The notes beneath the pieces are model-generated. The model ran no database searches. It was not told the origin of the DNA and was given only the letters and a program-made list of their open reading frames with translations. DNA of 64,000 bases, taken from assembly GCF_001298525.1 (NCBI RefSeq), contig NZ_CP012678.1:2604001-2668000 (forward strand), given 5' to 3'. The stretch is from Psychrobacter urativorans. GTDB taxonomy: Bacteria > Pseudomonadota > Gammaproteobacteria > Pseudomonadales > Moraxellaceae. This document shows, piece after piece, positions 18,806 through 27,900 of this stretch (the first letter of the stretch is position 1; the number at the start of each line of letters is the position of its first letter). Both the position numbers and the translations under genes were made by a program.

Positions 18806-19786
18806 ATGATATTTCAATCTATACGGCGCTTTCGTCATTTTGTTTATAATATTTTACAGAATGATGAGCATGATACGCTGTTCAGTCGTTGCGTTGATTA
18901 TTTCCTCATTTTTTTGATTATGACCAATGTGGCAGCTGTCATTGCAGAGTCTGTCGATCAGTGGTATCGCAATTATAAAACCTACTTTGTATATTTTGAG
19001 AACTTCTCTATAGCCGTGTTTTCTATTGAGTATTTGCTACGCTTATGGAGCGTGGCTGACGATAAACCGGATAATACGACGTGGCGGCAGCGTTGGCAGT
19101 GGTTAAAAAGTCCTTCAGCGCTGATTGATTTAGTCGCGATTGCGCCTGCATTTTTAAACCACTTCGTTAATATAGATTTGCGTTTCTTACGCATATTGCG
19201 TTTGTTTAGGATTTTAAAACTCACGCGTTATTTTGCTTCCTTACGTATTTTACTGGTGGTTATCAATAAAGAAAAAGGCTCGTTTCAAGCGGTTATTTTC
19301 ATTTTGTTCATTATGATTGTGATGGCAGCAAGTGGTATTTACTTGGTGGAAAAGACTGCCCAACCACAGGTGTTTGAGTCGATACCAAAAGCTATGTGGT
19401 GGGCAGTAGTCACGCTTACGACTGTGGGCTATGGCGATGTGGTACCGATAACAAACGCAGGTAAAATATTAGGGGCGATTATTACGATATTGGGTGTGGG
19501 TCTAGCCGCATTGCCCGCTGGTATCTTAGCAACAGGTTTGGCAAATGAGCTGGCGCAGCGTCGTGAAGATATTGAGCAGCAATTTCGTGAGCTTCTAGTC
19601 GATGGTGATTTTGACTTGATACAAAATCAGCGCATTATTGATAAAATACGTCGCGAGTTGGGATTGGATAAAGAGCAGGCGCAAGATATCGTGTTGCAGG
19701 TATTGCGTGAGCAGGAGCTTGAGCGCCGTGAAGAAGAAGTGCGTCAAAAGAACTTCTGTCCACATTGCGGTGAAACTTTAGATTAA
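18806..19786 (+). CDS. Voltage-gated potassium channel (six-helix Kv type)
   Basis: 326 aa. It is an inner-membrane channel with S1-S4 voltage-sensor helices and a pore domain. S4 at about 124-142 has regularly spaced arginines (RFLRILRLFRILKLTRY). The potassium selectivity filter is TTVGYGD at 205-211, followed by S6 (GAIITILGVGLAALPAGIL). The cytoplasmic tail is a charged, probably coiled-coil helix (about 250-315). It ends in the knuckle NFCPHCGETLD with only two cysteines (318 and 321), so four subunits together could hold shared zinc. A strong terminator follows. The channel call is certain; the physiological role is not shown by the context. Confidence 0.95.
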   Translation: MIFQSIRRFRHFVYNILQNDEHDTLFSRCVDYFLIFLIMTNVAAVIAESVDQWYRNYKTYFVYFENFSIAVFSIEYLLRLWSVADDKPDNTTWRQRWQWLKSPSALIDLVAIAPAFLNHFVNIDLRFLRILRLFRILKLTRYFASLRILLVVINKEKGSFQAVIFILFIMIVMAASGIYLVEKTAQPQVFESIPKAMWWAVVTLTTVGYGDVVPITNAGKILGAIITILGVGLAALPAGILATGLANELAQRREDIEQQFRELLVDGDFDLIQNQRIIDKIRRELGLDKEQAQDIVLQVLREQELERREEEVRQKNFCPHCGETLD

Positions 19787-19856
19787 GTGGACATTAGTGA
19801 CAACATAAGTTATAAGTCATAATTATTAACATAAGTCATAAGGCTATTTAAAAATG

Positions 19857-19894
19857 GGCGATAAACTGCTGATGGGTTTATCGCCTATTTTTTA
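19857..19894 (+). terminator. Intrinsic terminator after the channel gene
   Basis: Perfect 10-bp stem GGCGATAAAC with GTTTATCGCC around a 9-base loop, followed by TATTTTTTAT. Confidence 0.9.
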
Positions 19895-19917
19895 TAGCTG
19901 TTTTGCATGGTTTATAC

Positions 19918-20586
19918 CTACACAGCATGGTGTGAGCTGCTCATTCCTTGTGGTGTAGGTAGGGCGCGGGCGAGTTCATGTGCCACTTGTTGCGCTGCTT
20001 TTGGCAGATTGTTATCAGTTAATGGCAGGTTTTGCAGGGTTAAATGCCAGTCATCCACTTCACGACGCAGGGCAGCGACCCAAATAGCATTGCAGTTGCG
20101 CGGTAGTTGCTTTAAGTTTACTGCAAAAGCACGGTTACCTTCATCATCACTGAGATGGATTTCACCTTCATCAATGGCGCTGAAAGGTTGTCCAAAGTAA
20201 GAGCTGGCAATAAAGGCAATATGGGTGATATGTGCCGGAATTTTGCGTAAATACAGGCGGATTTGTTCTTGATCTAACGGCGCACGATACATGGTTTGCG
20301 CGCCGCGATCTTTACCGTCTAGGCTATCGCCTTGATGACATACTGACTCTGTGTTATCGCGTAATTGCTTAAACCATACAAGGTCACTCATTGTACATTT
20401 AGCATCATATAATACGCACGCCAAATCAATATCAATCGCCCCTTGATTTTCTTTAAAGCGCTTCAGCATACCTTTCGGTTTGGTCGGCGTAAAATCATAA
20501 TTTAGGGCAAAAAATAGTGTATCAGAGGTTAAACCAAGCGCGGTCAGGCTGTCTGAGAGTAGCGATGATGGAGCGGTAATCGACAT
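19918..20586 (-). CDS. TerD-family stress/tellurite-resistance-type protein
   Basis: 222 aa. The fold markers of the TerD/TerA/CABP family are visible: DIDLACVLYD (the conserved acidic calcium-binding strand, usually D-L-D), HQGDSLDGKDRG in place of the usual HSGDN-acidic loop, and LRKIPAHITHIAFIASSY, matching the DLSKVP-type strand. The acidic residues are consistent with calcium binding. It probably acts in the cytoplasm in stress or membrane surveillance. The other ter genes (terZABCDEF) are absent, so it is a lone copy. It is the last gene of an apparent lon-like, WYL, terD-like unit, 45 bases after the WYL gene. The short C-terminal tail (ARALPTPQGMSSSHHAV) is not conserved in the family. 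Confidence 0.8.
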   Translation of the reverse strand: MSITAPSSLLSDSLTALGLTSDTLFFALNYDFTPTKPKGMLKRFKENQGAIDIDLACVLYDAKCTMSDLVWFKQLRDNTESVCHQGDSLDGKDRGAQTMYRAPLDQEQIRLYLRKIPAHITHIAFIASSYFGQPFSAIDEGEIHLSDDEGNRAFAVNLKQLPRNCNAIWVAALRREVDDWHLTLQNLPLTDNNLPKAAQQVAHELARALPTPQGMSSSHHAV

Positions 20587-20630
20587 AATAAGCCTTTATA
20601 GTATTCAGTTTTTATAATGGATTGCGATCT

Positions 20631-21713
20631 TTATTCCAGTGAGTGGTTCAATACGGCTTGATACAGTAGCTTTGGTTTGGCATCTAATAAACCGTTGCTG
20701 AAGCCGCGCAGCCACCAAACCAGTTGAGAGGTTAAGTTGACCGTGGCATGAATCGTTAGGGTGTCATCGGCATGAATCGTTACCGTCTGGTCATGACTCA
20801 GTTTGCTTTCGGTGAGACTTTTGCCAGCCGTTTTCGTAAAGTGTAATTCGATAGCGGTATTTTTACCATGATCAGGCATTTGGCTTAATAGCGGATGGGT
20901 AAAGCCCATGCCGCCAGCATCTAAGTAGGTATCTAAGTGGAAGTCATTAGGTGTTTGGGCAATACTTTCAAGTATCTCGACACTGGCAAATCGATGTAGT
21001 GCAAACGTGCGAATAATCGCGTCAGCATCATCGGTACGCGTGGCAAGCAAATAAATAATCACGCCTCGCTGAATAATGGCTATCGGATTGAGGGTATATT
21101 CGCTGGCATCCGCTTTGTCACTGCGGGTATAGCAGGCTTTGATTTGTAATTGATAAAACAGCGCATGATAAATATGGTCTTTACTGTCTAAGTCGATGTG
21201 CGGGGCGATAAGCGGCTGGGTTGCAGGCTCAATGCGTACTCTGTCAATCCATGAGTGCGTCACTTTACTATTTTTAAGTTGCCGACGTGCCAAATCAAAC
21301 CAAGGAAACAGCTCGTCCAAGATAACGGGCGGTAGCAGCTGCGTTAAGTTTGCTTCAACCATATTAAAGGCGACCGCTTGTGATAGGTTCATGTGCGGTA
21401 AACTTTGTAGCGGTGCATCATCGCACCAGCGCCAACCTTGTGGATTGGCATTGTTTTTTTCAATAGGAAAGCGCTTGGCTAAGGCGTTTAAATCGCGTTG
21501 CACAGTGCGCAAGCTGATATCGAAGCCTGCAAGCGTGAGCTGCTCATAAATATGACTGGTGCCAACCCAGCGATTACGCTGCAATTGTGACAGCACTTGC
21601 CATTGGCGAGCGGTGGTTGCCGCGCCATGACGACTTGCCGCGGTTTCGCTTGCGCTGTCATCATTATTAATGAGCGTGGCTGTTTTTTGAGCGTTTGGTT
21701 TTTGCGCAGTCAT
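20631..21713 (-). CDS. WYL-domain transcriptional regulator
   Basis: 360 aa. The N-terminal winged helix-turn-helix of DeoR/YafY type spans about residues 35-100 (GTSHIYEQLTLAGFDISLRT, then VQRDLNALAKRFPI). It is followed by a WYL sensor domain (KDHIYHALFYQLQIKACY, NPIAIIQRGVIIYLLATR, and RTFALHRFASVEIL) and a C-terminal WCX-like domain ending in VWWLRGFSNGLLDAKPKLL. WYL domains bind nucleotide-like ligands and often control DNA-damage or defence genes. Here the likely targets are the adjacent TerD and Lon-like genes, by proximity only. It lies 52 bases after the lon-like stop. Confidence 0.88.
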   Translation of the reverse strand: MTAQKPNAQKTATLINNDDSASETAASRHGAATTARQWQVLSQLQRNRWVGTSHIYEQLTLAGFDISLRTVQRDLNALAKRFPIEKNNANPQGWRWCDDAPLQSLPHMNLSQAVAFNMVEANLTQLLPPVILDELFPWFDLARRQLKNSKVTHSWIDRVRIEPATQPLIAPHIDLDSKDHIYHALFYQLQIKACYTRSDKADASEYTLNPIAIIQRGVIIYLLATRTDDADAIIRTFALHRFASVEILESIAQTPNDFHLDTYLDAGGMGFTHPLLSQMPDHGKNTAIELHFTKTAGKSLTESKLSHDQTVTIHADDTLTIHATVNLTSQLVWWLRGFSNGLLDAKPKLLYQAVLNHSLE

Positions 21714-21765
21714 TAAGAGTTAACCTGTATGCAGTCGCTTTAGTATTGGGTTTATTAAAATTTAT

Positions 21766-24567
21766 CTAACTCAATATCATCTTGTTGTTGCTGACGTTTC
21801 TTTTTTTCTTTACGTTTTTTCTCTTTTTGTTTTTCTTAGATTTTTTATCCGTTACCTCCTCAAGCTGTGTATCTCCGGTATCTTGGTTATTATCCCATAG
21901 CATCAGCCGCTGTAATACCTTGCCAAATAAGGTCTCTTTGCGATAGCGTTTCTTTTTATTAAGCGTATCAATCGGCAGTCCTGTCATTAAGGTTAACGCT
22001 TCGCTCAGTGTATTCACGCCATAAATATGGAAGCTGCCAGATTTCACGGCTTCAATGATGTCATCACGCAGCATTAACTGCTTAACATTTGCCATGGGAA
22101 TGACCACACCTTGTTGACCCGTCAAGGCTTGTTCGCGGCAGGCATCAAAGAATCCGGCTATTTTGGCATTAATACCGCCAACCGCTTGTACTTCACCCAG
22201 CTGATTCATTGAGCCAGTGATGGCATAAGCCTGATTAATCGGGATATTGGCTAAGGCGGATAATAGCGCACAGGCTTCGCTCACTGTGGCACTATCACCA
22301 TCAATATGGGCGTAGCTTTGCTCAAATGCCAATGACGCACTAAAGTTTAAGGCATGATGTTGGCTAAAGAGAGCGCGTAAATAACTGGTCATAATGAGCA
22401 TGCCTTTCGCGTGCAAGCTGCCGCCCAAATCAACATCGCGCTCGATATCAAGAATATCACCGGCGCCAATATTAGGCTGAATAACGGCAGTTAAGCGCGC
22501 AGGCATACCAAATTCACTATCGGCATAACTGACTACCGTTAAGGCGTTGACCTGACCAACGGCTTGACCTTGGGTGTTAATTAATTGCTGACCATTTTTC
22601 AGCTCTTCCCAATAGAGGTCGCGTAAGTATCCTGAACGCTCGTCCATATCGGCAATTGCTTGGGTGACATGATGGACATCAACGATACGTTGATTTTCAA
22701 GGCGGGCATGACGATTGGATTCGTGTAGCAGTTTAATCAACAAGTCGCTGTGCAAACTTAAGCGGTCTTGGTCTTCAGCTTGCAGGCTTAAATGTTCTAG
22801 CAAGGCGGCTTGCGCGCTATTATCAAAGGGGTATAGCTTGGCAAAATCAATGATATCCGCCATTTTAGCTACCAATGCCAATTCGTGCTCATTGGTACGA
22901 ATCACATCATCATGAAAGTCAGCGCGTACTTTAAATACCGCATCAAACTCAGGCTCAAGTTCTAACAGCTCATAATATAAGTCTGCTTCCCCCAATAAGA
23001 TGACTTTTACATTCAGATCAACAGGCGCAGGGGATAGTGACAAACTACCCGTTAAAGTGAGCATTTGCTCAAGGCTAGACAATTTAATTTTGCGCGATTG
23101 TAGCGCCCGTTTGAGCCCTTGCCATGCATAAGGATGTTCAAGTACGTGACTGGCTTCTAATAACAAGTAGCCGCCATTAGCACGGTGTAGCGCTCCGGCA
23201 CGAATCATGCTGACATCAGTGGTTACAGTGCCAAGTTGGGTGATTTGCTCAACATGACCAAGTAAATTCAGATGGGTTGGCAGGTCTTCAAAAATAACGG
23301 GTGCGCCACTGTCAGGCTTATGGCTGACCATGACATTGACCGCATAACGACTTGGCGTGGTTGCCAAAACTGCTGCGATAAATTCTTCATCATCACCATT
23401 CACAATACGCTCGACATGGGTCACCATATCAGCAAACATTGCTTCTAAATAGTCGAGAACGGATTGATTTTCGGTAAATAATTCACGAATAGGCGTGAAT
23501 AAAGGCTGTAGCGCCCGTTTGGCGATATTGTGATGCAGCTCTTCTATGGCATCATTGGCTTCGTCTTCTAACTGTTCTAAGGCAATGGTGAGCTGATTGA
23601 GCCGTTTTTGCATATGGTTCTTTTGTGCAAAATTACTGAGTTCCGCTTCATAACCATTATCATCATGCTTATTTTCAATGTCTTTACTGGTTGTTTTAGT
23701 CTTAGCAGAGGTTGATTTATTATTATTATTTAAATGGCTGGTTGCTACTTTTACCTCACCATCATCATTATTATCAGCGGTATTACTGTTAGCAGCATCA
23801 CTAATACTATCACTGACACTGGTATCTTCTGTGGGCAGCTGGCTTGGGTGTACAAAGACGGCTTTATTATCAAAGGGACGAAAGGTCAATGCTAAGTCGT
23901 ACTGCTTGCCTTCAGCATTTAGCGCATCATAAGCATGGGTTTCTTGTTGATGGGTGGCATTTTTGATGGCTTCAATTTTGCTTTGATAGTGATCGCTACG
24001 AAAGCGTTGGTTCAGCCGTTTTTTGGCTTGTTGCCATAAGTTGTTGACCTGCTGCTGCAATAGGATTGATTGTCCGGCAGGTAGATGTAATGCCATCGGT
24101 GTACGCGGGTCAGTGAAATTATGCACATACACCCAATCATCAGGCGTTGGCTGCTCTACAGCAATGCGCTGCAATAAGCGACTGATGACTGTACGTTTAC
24201 CCAATCCATTTTCACCAGCCGCAAAGACATGATAACCGCTCGCATGGATATCCAAAGCCGTCTGTAATGCTTTAAGTGCACGTTGTTGCCCAAAGCCGAT
24301 GTTTAAATCTGGAGCGGTACGGGTGTCAGCAGGCAGCTGACTGACATCGCTATAGCGTTTTAATTGCTCAGCAGCGATGCGACAGCGTCGGTTAACTTCC
24401 GTTAAAATCGGGTCTGGTAACGGATTTTTTTGACTGTTCTTTATTACCTTTGACTGATGCGTTGAGAGGTCAGTTTTTGCGGCATTAGGAATGGTCGTTG
24501 TCGAAGTCGTTGTGATATCGGCATTGGCTACAGGTTGAGTCATATGGGCATTCTGCTGTTGAGTCAT
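21766..24567 (-). CDS. Lon-like AAA protease (YcbZ/LonB-type, S16 peptidase)
   Basis: 933 aa. An N-terminal AAA module has the Walker A variant AAGENGLGKRT at about residue 117. A helical region is interrupted by an Asn/Ser/Thr-rich insertion (about 255-300). A second AAA portion follows (ANGGYLLLEASHVL), then a C-terminal Lon protease domain with the catalytic Ser in IDGDSATVSEA and the Lys in GGINAKIAGFF. It probably degrades damaged or regulatory proteins with ATP. The lysine-rich tail looks frame-shifted: one extra A in the run at 21815-21820 would replace the last residues with KEKKKRQQQQDDIELDKF, ending at 21755. It is the first gene of the lon-like, WYL, terD-like unit. Confidence 0.9.
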   Translation of the reverse strand: MTQQQNAHMTQPVANADITTTSTTTIPNAAKTDLSTHQSKVIKNSQKNPLPDPILTEVNRRCRIAAEQLKRYSDVSQLPADTRTAPDLNIGFGQQRALKALQTALDIHASGYHVFAAGENGLGKRTVISRLLQRIAVEQPTPDDWVYVHNFTDPRTPMALHLPAGQSILLQQQVNNLWQQAKKRLNQRFRSDHYQSKIEAIKNATHQQETHAYDALNAEGKQYDLALTFRPFDNKAVFVHPSQLPTEDTSVSDSISDAANSNTADNNDDGEVKVATSHLNNNNKSTSAKTKTTSKDIENKHDDNGYEAELSNFAQKNHMQKRLNQLTIALEQLEDEANDAIEELHHNIAKRALQPLFTPIRELFTENQSVLDYLEAMFADMVTHVERIVNGDDEEFIAAVLATTPSRYAVNVMVSHKPDSGAPVIFEDLPTHLNLLGHVEQITQLGTVTTDVSMIRAGALHRANGGYLLLEASHVLEHPYAWQGLKRALQSRKIKLSSLEQMLTLTGSLSLSPAPVDLNVKVILLGEADLYYELLELEPEFDAVFKVRADFHDDVIRTNEHELALVAKMADIIDFAKLYPFDNSAQAALLEHLSLQAEDQDRLSLHSDLLIKLLHESNRHARLENQRIVDVHHVTQAIADMDERSGYLRDLYWEELKNGQQLINTQGQAVGQVNALTVVSYADSEFGMPARLTAVIQPNIGAGDILDIERDVDLGGSLHAKGMLIMTSYLRALFSQHHALNFSASLAFEQSYAHIDGDSATVSEACALLSALANIPINQAYAITGSMNQLGEVQAVGGINAKIAGFFDACREQALTGQQGVVIPMANVKQLMLRDDIIEAVKSGSFHIYGVNTLSEALTLMTGLPIDTLNKKKRYRKETLFGKVLQRLMLWDNNQDTGDTQLEEVTDKKSKKNKKRKNVKKKRNVSNNKMILS

Positions 24568-24848
24568 AAGCGTTAGGGTGATCGTCTCAAAAAATAGGGA
24601 GTTAAGGTGTATGAGTATGTCGGTGTATGCGCCTGATTATCAAGCACAATATTTGTACCATTCGTTAATTATTGTCCGCTCTTGGTGACCAGTTTAAGGT
24701 TTTATTCTTATTGTCTAGGCAGAATAAGGCTTTAATACCCGCGAAGATAGTATAAGATGGCGGACATTGACGCAATCTGCAACTATTCAACACGCAGAGC
24801 GCATGATAAAATAGATGATTCACCTATCAAAATGGGATAACGTGTTGT

Positions 24849-25571
24849 ATGTCAGATTCTGCTAAGAGCGCTACCGTATCATCCTCTGCTGGTACAGGAC
24901 TTGCTATTACTGACCCGACTGGGTTTACAAAAATTGGGGCACAGTTGCCAACGCTGGCTAGTATTTTGGCACAATCCGTTCAAACATTAGCCTTACCGTT
25001 AAGCGATAGTCAGCAGCGCACGTTATTATTGTACTTAGACCAGCTTTTATTATGGAATAAAGCGTATAATCTCACCGCCATCACCGATCCGGTTGAAGCA
25101 TTGATTAAGCATGTGATTGATTGCTTGGCTATTATAGCGCATTTACCGGCTGGGTCTTTGTTGGATATCGGTACGGGTGCAGGGTTACCCGCCGTCATTA
25201 TTGCGATTTGTCAGCCTGAGCGCCATTGCACCGCGCTCGATAGTAATAAGAAAAAAATCCGCTTTATTAAGCAAGTCAGCAGTGAGCTTGGACTGAGTAA
25301 TATGACTCCGATTGCGGCACGTATTGAGGCGCATGATGGACAATATGACGTGGTGACCTCTAGAGCCTTTGCTAGCCTGATTGATTTTGTCGATGCTGCA
25401 CAGCCGCGTTTGGCGAGTGGCGGTCGCTTGTGTGCGATGAAAGGCAAAGCACCAACGGCAGAAGAGCTACAGGAATTATTACCACAATGGCAGATTGACA
25501 CCATTAAACTGAACGTGCCGCGTTTAGATGACAGCCGTCATTTGATTGAATTATCTTATAAAAATGTCTAA
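24849..25571 (+). CDS. rsmG: 16S rRNA (guanine527-N7)-methyltransferase
   Basis: 240 aa. A class I SAM-dependent methyltransferase that modifies G527 of 16S rRNA. The SAM-binding loop is LLDIGTGAGLPAVI, followed by ALDSNKKKIRFIKQ and DVVTSRAFASLIDF, all typical of RsmG/GidB. A short Ser/Thr/Ala-rich N-terminal extension of about 30 residues precedes the conserved core (SQQRTLLLYLDQLLLWNKAY). parA follows 44 bases downstream. The rsmG-parA-parB order is common and in many bacteria lies near the replication origin, but no DnaA-box cluster was seen here. Confidence 0.97.
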   Translation: MSDSAKSATVSSSAGTGLAITDPTGFTKIGAQLPTLASILAQSVQTLALPLSDSQQRTLLLYLDQLLLWNKAYNLTAITDPVEALIKHVIDCLAIIAHLPAGSLLDIGTGAGLPAVIIAICQPERHCTALDSNKKKIRFIKQVSSELGLSNMTPIAARIEAHDGQYDVVTSRAFASLIDFVDAAQPRLASGGRLCAMKGKAPTAEELQELLPQWQIDTIKLNVPRLDDSRHLIELSYKNV

Positions 25572-25615
25572 GCTAGCTTTATAGTCAAGCGATATTAATT
25601 AAATTGAGTGAGTGT

Positions 25616-26398
25616 ATGGAAATCATAGCCATTGCGAATCAAAAAGGCGGTGTTGGTAAAACCACGACGGCAGTGAATTTGACGGCAAGCTTGGCGGCTA
25701 AACGCAAGCGCGTACTGCTAATTGACTTAGATCCACAGGGCAACGCCACCACAGGCACAGGTCTGGATAAAAATGATTTGGCATTAACCATGGCGGATGT
25801 GCTCCTCGATGGCGTGTCTCTACAAGAAGCCATCGTTACCAGTCCAGCAGGTTTTGATGTTATTGGTGCCAATCGTGAGCTTGCCGGTATGGATATCACC
25901 TTGATGGGTCAGACCAATAGCCATGAGCTACTAAAGACGGCAATGAGTGACTTAGTCACAGACCAAGTCACTGGGCAAAAACAGCCTTATGATTATATTA
26001 TTATGGATTGTGCGCCCAGTTTAAATCTACTGACCATCAATGCCTTAGTAGCAACTGATGGGGTGATTATTCCGATGCAGTGTGAGTATTATGCACTTGA
26101 AGGCTTGGCAGATTTGTCACAAACGATTGATCGTTTAAAAGAGCTGAATGCTAAGCTTTATATTCGTGGTGTGGTAAGAACCTTATTTGATGCGCGTAAT
26201 ACCTTAGCCAATGATGTGTCGGCTGAACTGCAAACGCATTTTGGCGATATCATGTACGACACCCATATTCCAAGGAACGTGCGCTTAGCGGAAGCGCCAG
26301 CACATGGTATGCCCGTGTTGACTTATGATAGATGGTCTAAAGGGTCACGCGCCTATCAAAAGCTTGCAGCTGAAGTGATTGAGCAAAGTCGTAAATAG
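25616..26398 (+). CDS. parA: Chromosome-partitioning ATPase ParA (Soj)
   Basis: 260 aa. A deviant Walker A motif (NQKGGVGKTTTAVN) sits at the extreme N-terminus. This marks the small Soj-type ParA that dimerises on ATP and binds DNA without an N-terminal helix-turn-helix. Other ParA motifs are LIDLDPQGNATTG and DYIIMDCAPSLNLL. I take the ATG at 25616 rather than the upstream TTG at 25604, since the Walker motif should begin within about 10 residues of the start. It is paired with parB 160 bases downstream and segregates chromosome origins. Confidence 0.97.
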   Translation: MEIIAIANQKGGVGKTTTAVNLTASLAAKRKRVLLIDLDPQGNATTGTGLDKNDLALTMADVLLDGVSLQEAIVTSPAGFDVIGANRELAGMDITLMGQTNSHELLKTAMSDLVTDQVTGQKQPYDYIIMDCAPSLNLLTINALVATDGVIIPMQCEYYALEGLADLSQTIDRLKELNAKLYIRGVVRTLFDARNTLANDVSAELQTHFGDIMYDTHIPRNVRLAEAPAHGMPVLTYDRWSKGSRAYQKLAAEVIEQSRK

Positions 26399-26558
26399 CA
26401 GGCTAGTCATTTAAAGTGTAAAATTAATGATGAACGGTTTTTTATAAACTCTTCATTATTAAAGATATTAAAACCACGTTTAGCAATTGTTGTCTGTAAC
26501 AGTAAGCTATTATTAATAAAAATTTGGCTTTTATTTTAGCGTTAGAGGATAGGTAATC

Positions 26559-27671
26559 ATGGCGAAAAAACGAGGATTGGCAGCCAATCGAGGTTTAGAT
26601 GCCTTATTGGGGTCAATCAAAAAAGAAAAGCAAATTACCGCCTCTGCCTTGCAAGATGATATGGTCGCGCGTGATGCTATTCTGCCAGATACCGAATTGG
26701 ACAACCTAGCCGAACCTGTTTTAGATGCGTCTGCTAACAGCAGTCGCACTAAAGGACGGGTAAAAGCAAACCAAGATGCTGCGGGTACGAACCGTATGCG
26801 TGCGATACGCAATAATTCTAAGGCGCTCAGTAGTATCGATAGCACTGTGGCTGAAGACCAAATCAGTCTGATACAAATTAATGTGATGCGCTTGCAAGCT
26901 GGTAAATATCAACCGCGCCGTGATATGAGTGAAACGGCATTGAGAGAGTTGGCGTCCTCTATTGAACAGCATGGCATTATGCAGCCTATCGTTATTCGTC
27001 CACTGCTGGCGCGTGAAGATAAAAGTACCGCTGATGTCACTCATGAAATCATCGCTGGTGAACGACGCTGGCGTGCGGCAAAAATGGCGGGTAAATCGGT
27101 TATTCCTGCGATTGAGCGTGCCTTGTCCGATGAATTAGCCATCGCTTTGGCACTGATTGAAAATATTCAACGCGAAGATTTATCAGTGATTGAGCAAGCC
27201 GCTGCATTGCAACGTTTTCATACTGAATTTGGTATGAGTCATGCCATGATAGCCGAAGTGGTCGGTAAAGCACGTACCACTGTCTCGAATTTGCTCCGTC
27301 TTAACCAACTTCACGATACGGTTAAAGATCATTTAGCGACCAGTGCTCTTGATATGGGGCATGCGCGTACATTGTTAGCGCTATCGTCTGAGCAGCAGCC
27401 TATCATCGCGCAAAAAATCATTGATGGTGGCATGACAGTACGAGAAGCTGAAAAGCTGGTGAAATCTATCTTAAATCCAGCACCTAAAGCCAGTCGTGTT
27501 GAAGTGTTGCAGACACCTGATATCGAGCGTTTAACCCAACGATTAAGTGATGCATTAGGTGCAGAAGTTAAGCTTAAACATAAAAAAGAGGGTCAAGGTA
27601 GTGTGGAAATATTCTTTCATAATCAAGACCAGTTTACGGCTTTAATGAAGCATCTAGACGTGCAGGGATAA
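26559..27671 (+). CDS. parB: Chromosome-partitioning protein ParB (Spo0J)
   Basis: 370 aa. The N-terminal segment MAKKRGLAANRGLDALLG is the ParA-interacting peptide. After an unusually long, low-complexity linker (about 25-105) comes the CTP-binding ParB/Srx domain (QPRRDMSETALRELA, then IIAGERRWRAAKMAG). The helix-turn-helix that recognises parS (MIAEVVGKARTTVSNLLRL) follows, and then a C-terminal dimerisation domain. AGAGGATAGG precedes the ATG. The linker is longer than in typical Spo0J of about 290 aa. No consensus parS site (TGTTTCACGTGAAACA) was found in the window. Confidence 0.96.
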   Translation: MAKKRGLAANRGLDALLGSIKKEKQITASALQDDMVARDAILPDTELDNLAEPVLDASANSSRTKGRVKANQDAAGTNRMRAIRNNSKALSSIDSTVAEDQISLIQINVMRLQAGKYQPRRDMSETALRELASSIEQHGIMQPIVIRPLLAREDKSTADVTHEIIAGERRWRAAKMAGKSVIPAIERALSDELAIALALIENIQREDLSVIEQAAALQRFHTEFGMSHAMIAEVVGKARTTVSNLLRLNQLHDTVKDHLATSALDMGHARTLLALSSEQQPIIAQKIIDGGMTVREAEKLVKSILNPAPKASRVEVLQTPDIERLTQRLSDALGAEVKLKHKKEGQGSVEIFFHNQDQFTALMKHLDVQG

Positions 27672-27900
27672 TAATAGAAGTGAGGCTGATTGGGCTTGTT
27701 AAATTGGTACTGAGATGTTGCTTGGTAAACCTTTGTTGTAATAGCCCTAAGCAGATATTTTAGAAAATGCTATACTTTAGCGTTTACTATTAGTACTGAC
27801 TTTTTATTATTATTGTCTGTATCCTCATGGTTTTACCAATTTGTCAATGTTGAAAACCTGCATTGCAAATCCACGTATTCACATCACATTTGAGGCTTTT

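Noticed and set aside
24568-26560. Replication origin near rsmG-parA-parB
   Set aside because: No cluster of DnaA boxes (TTATCCACA) seen, and dnaA, rpmH or mnmG are absent from the window.
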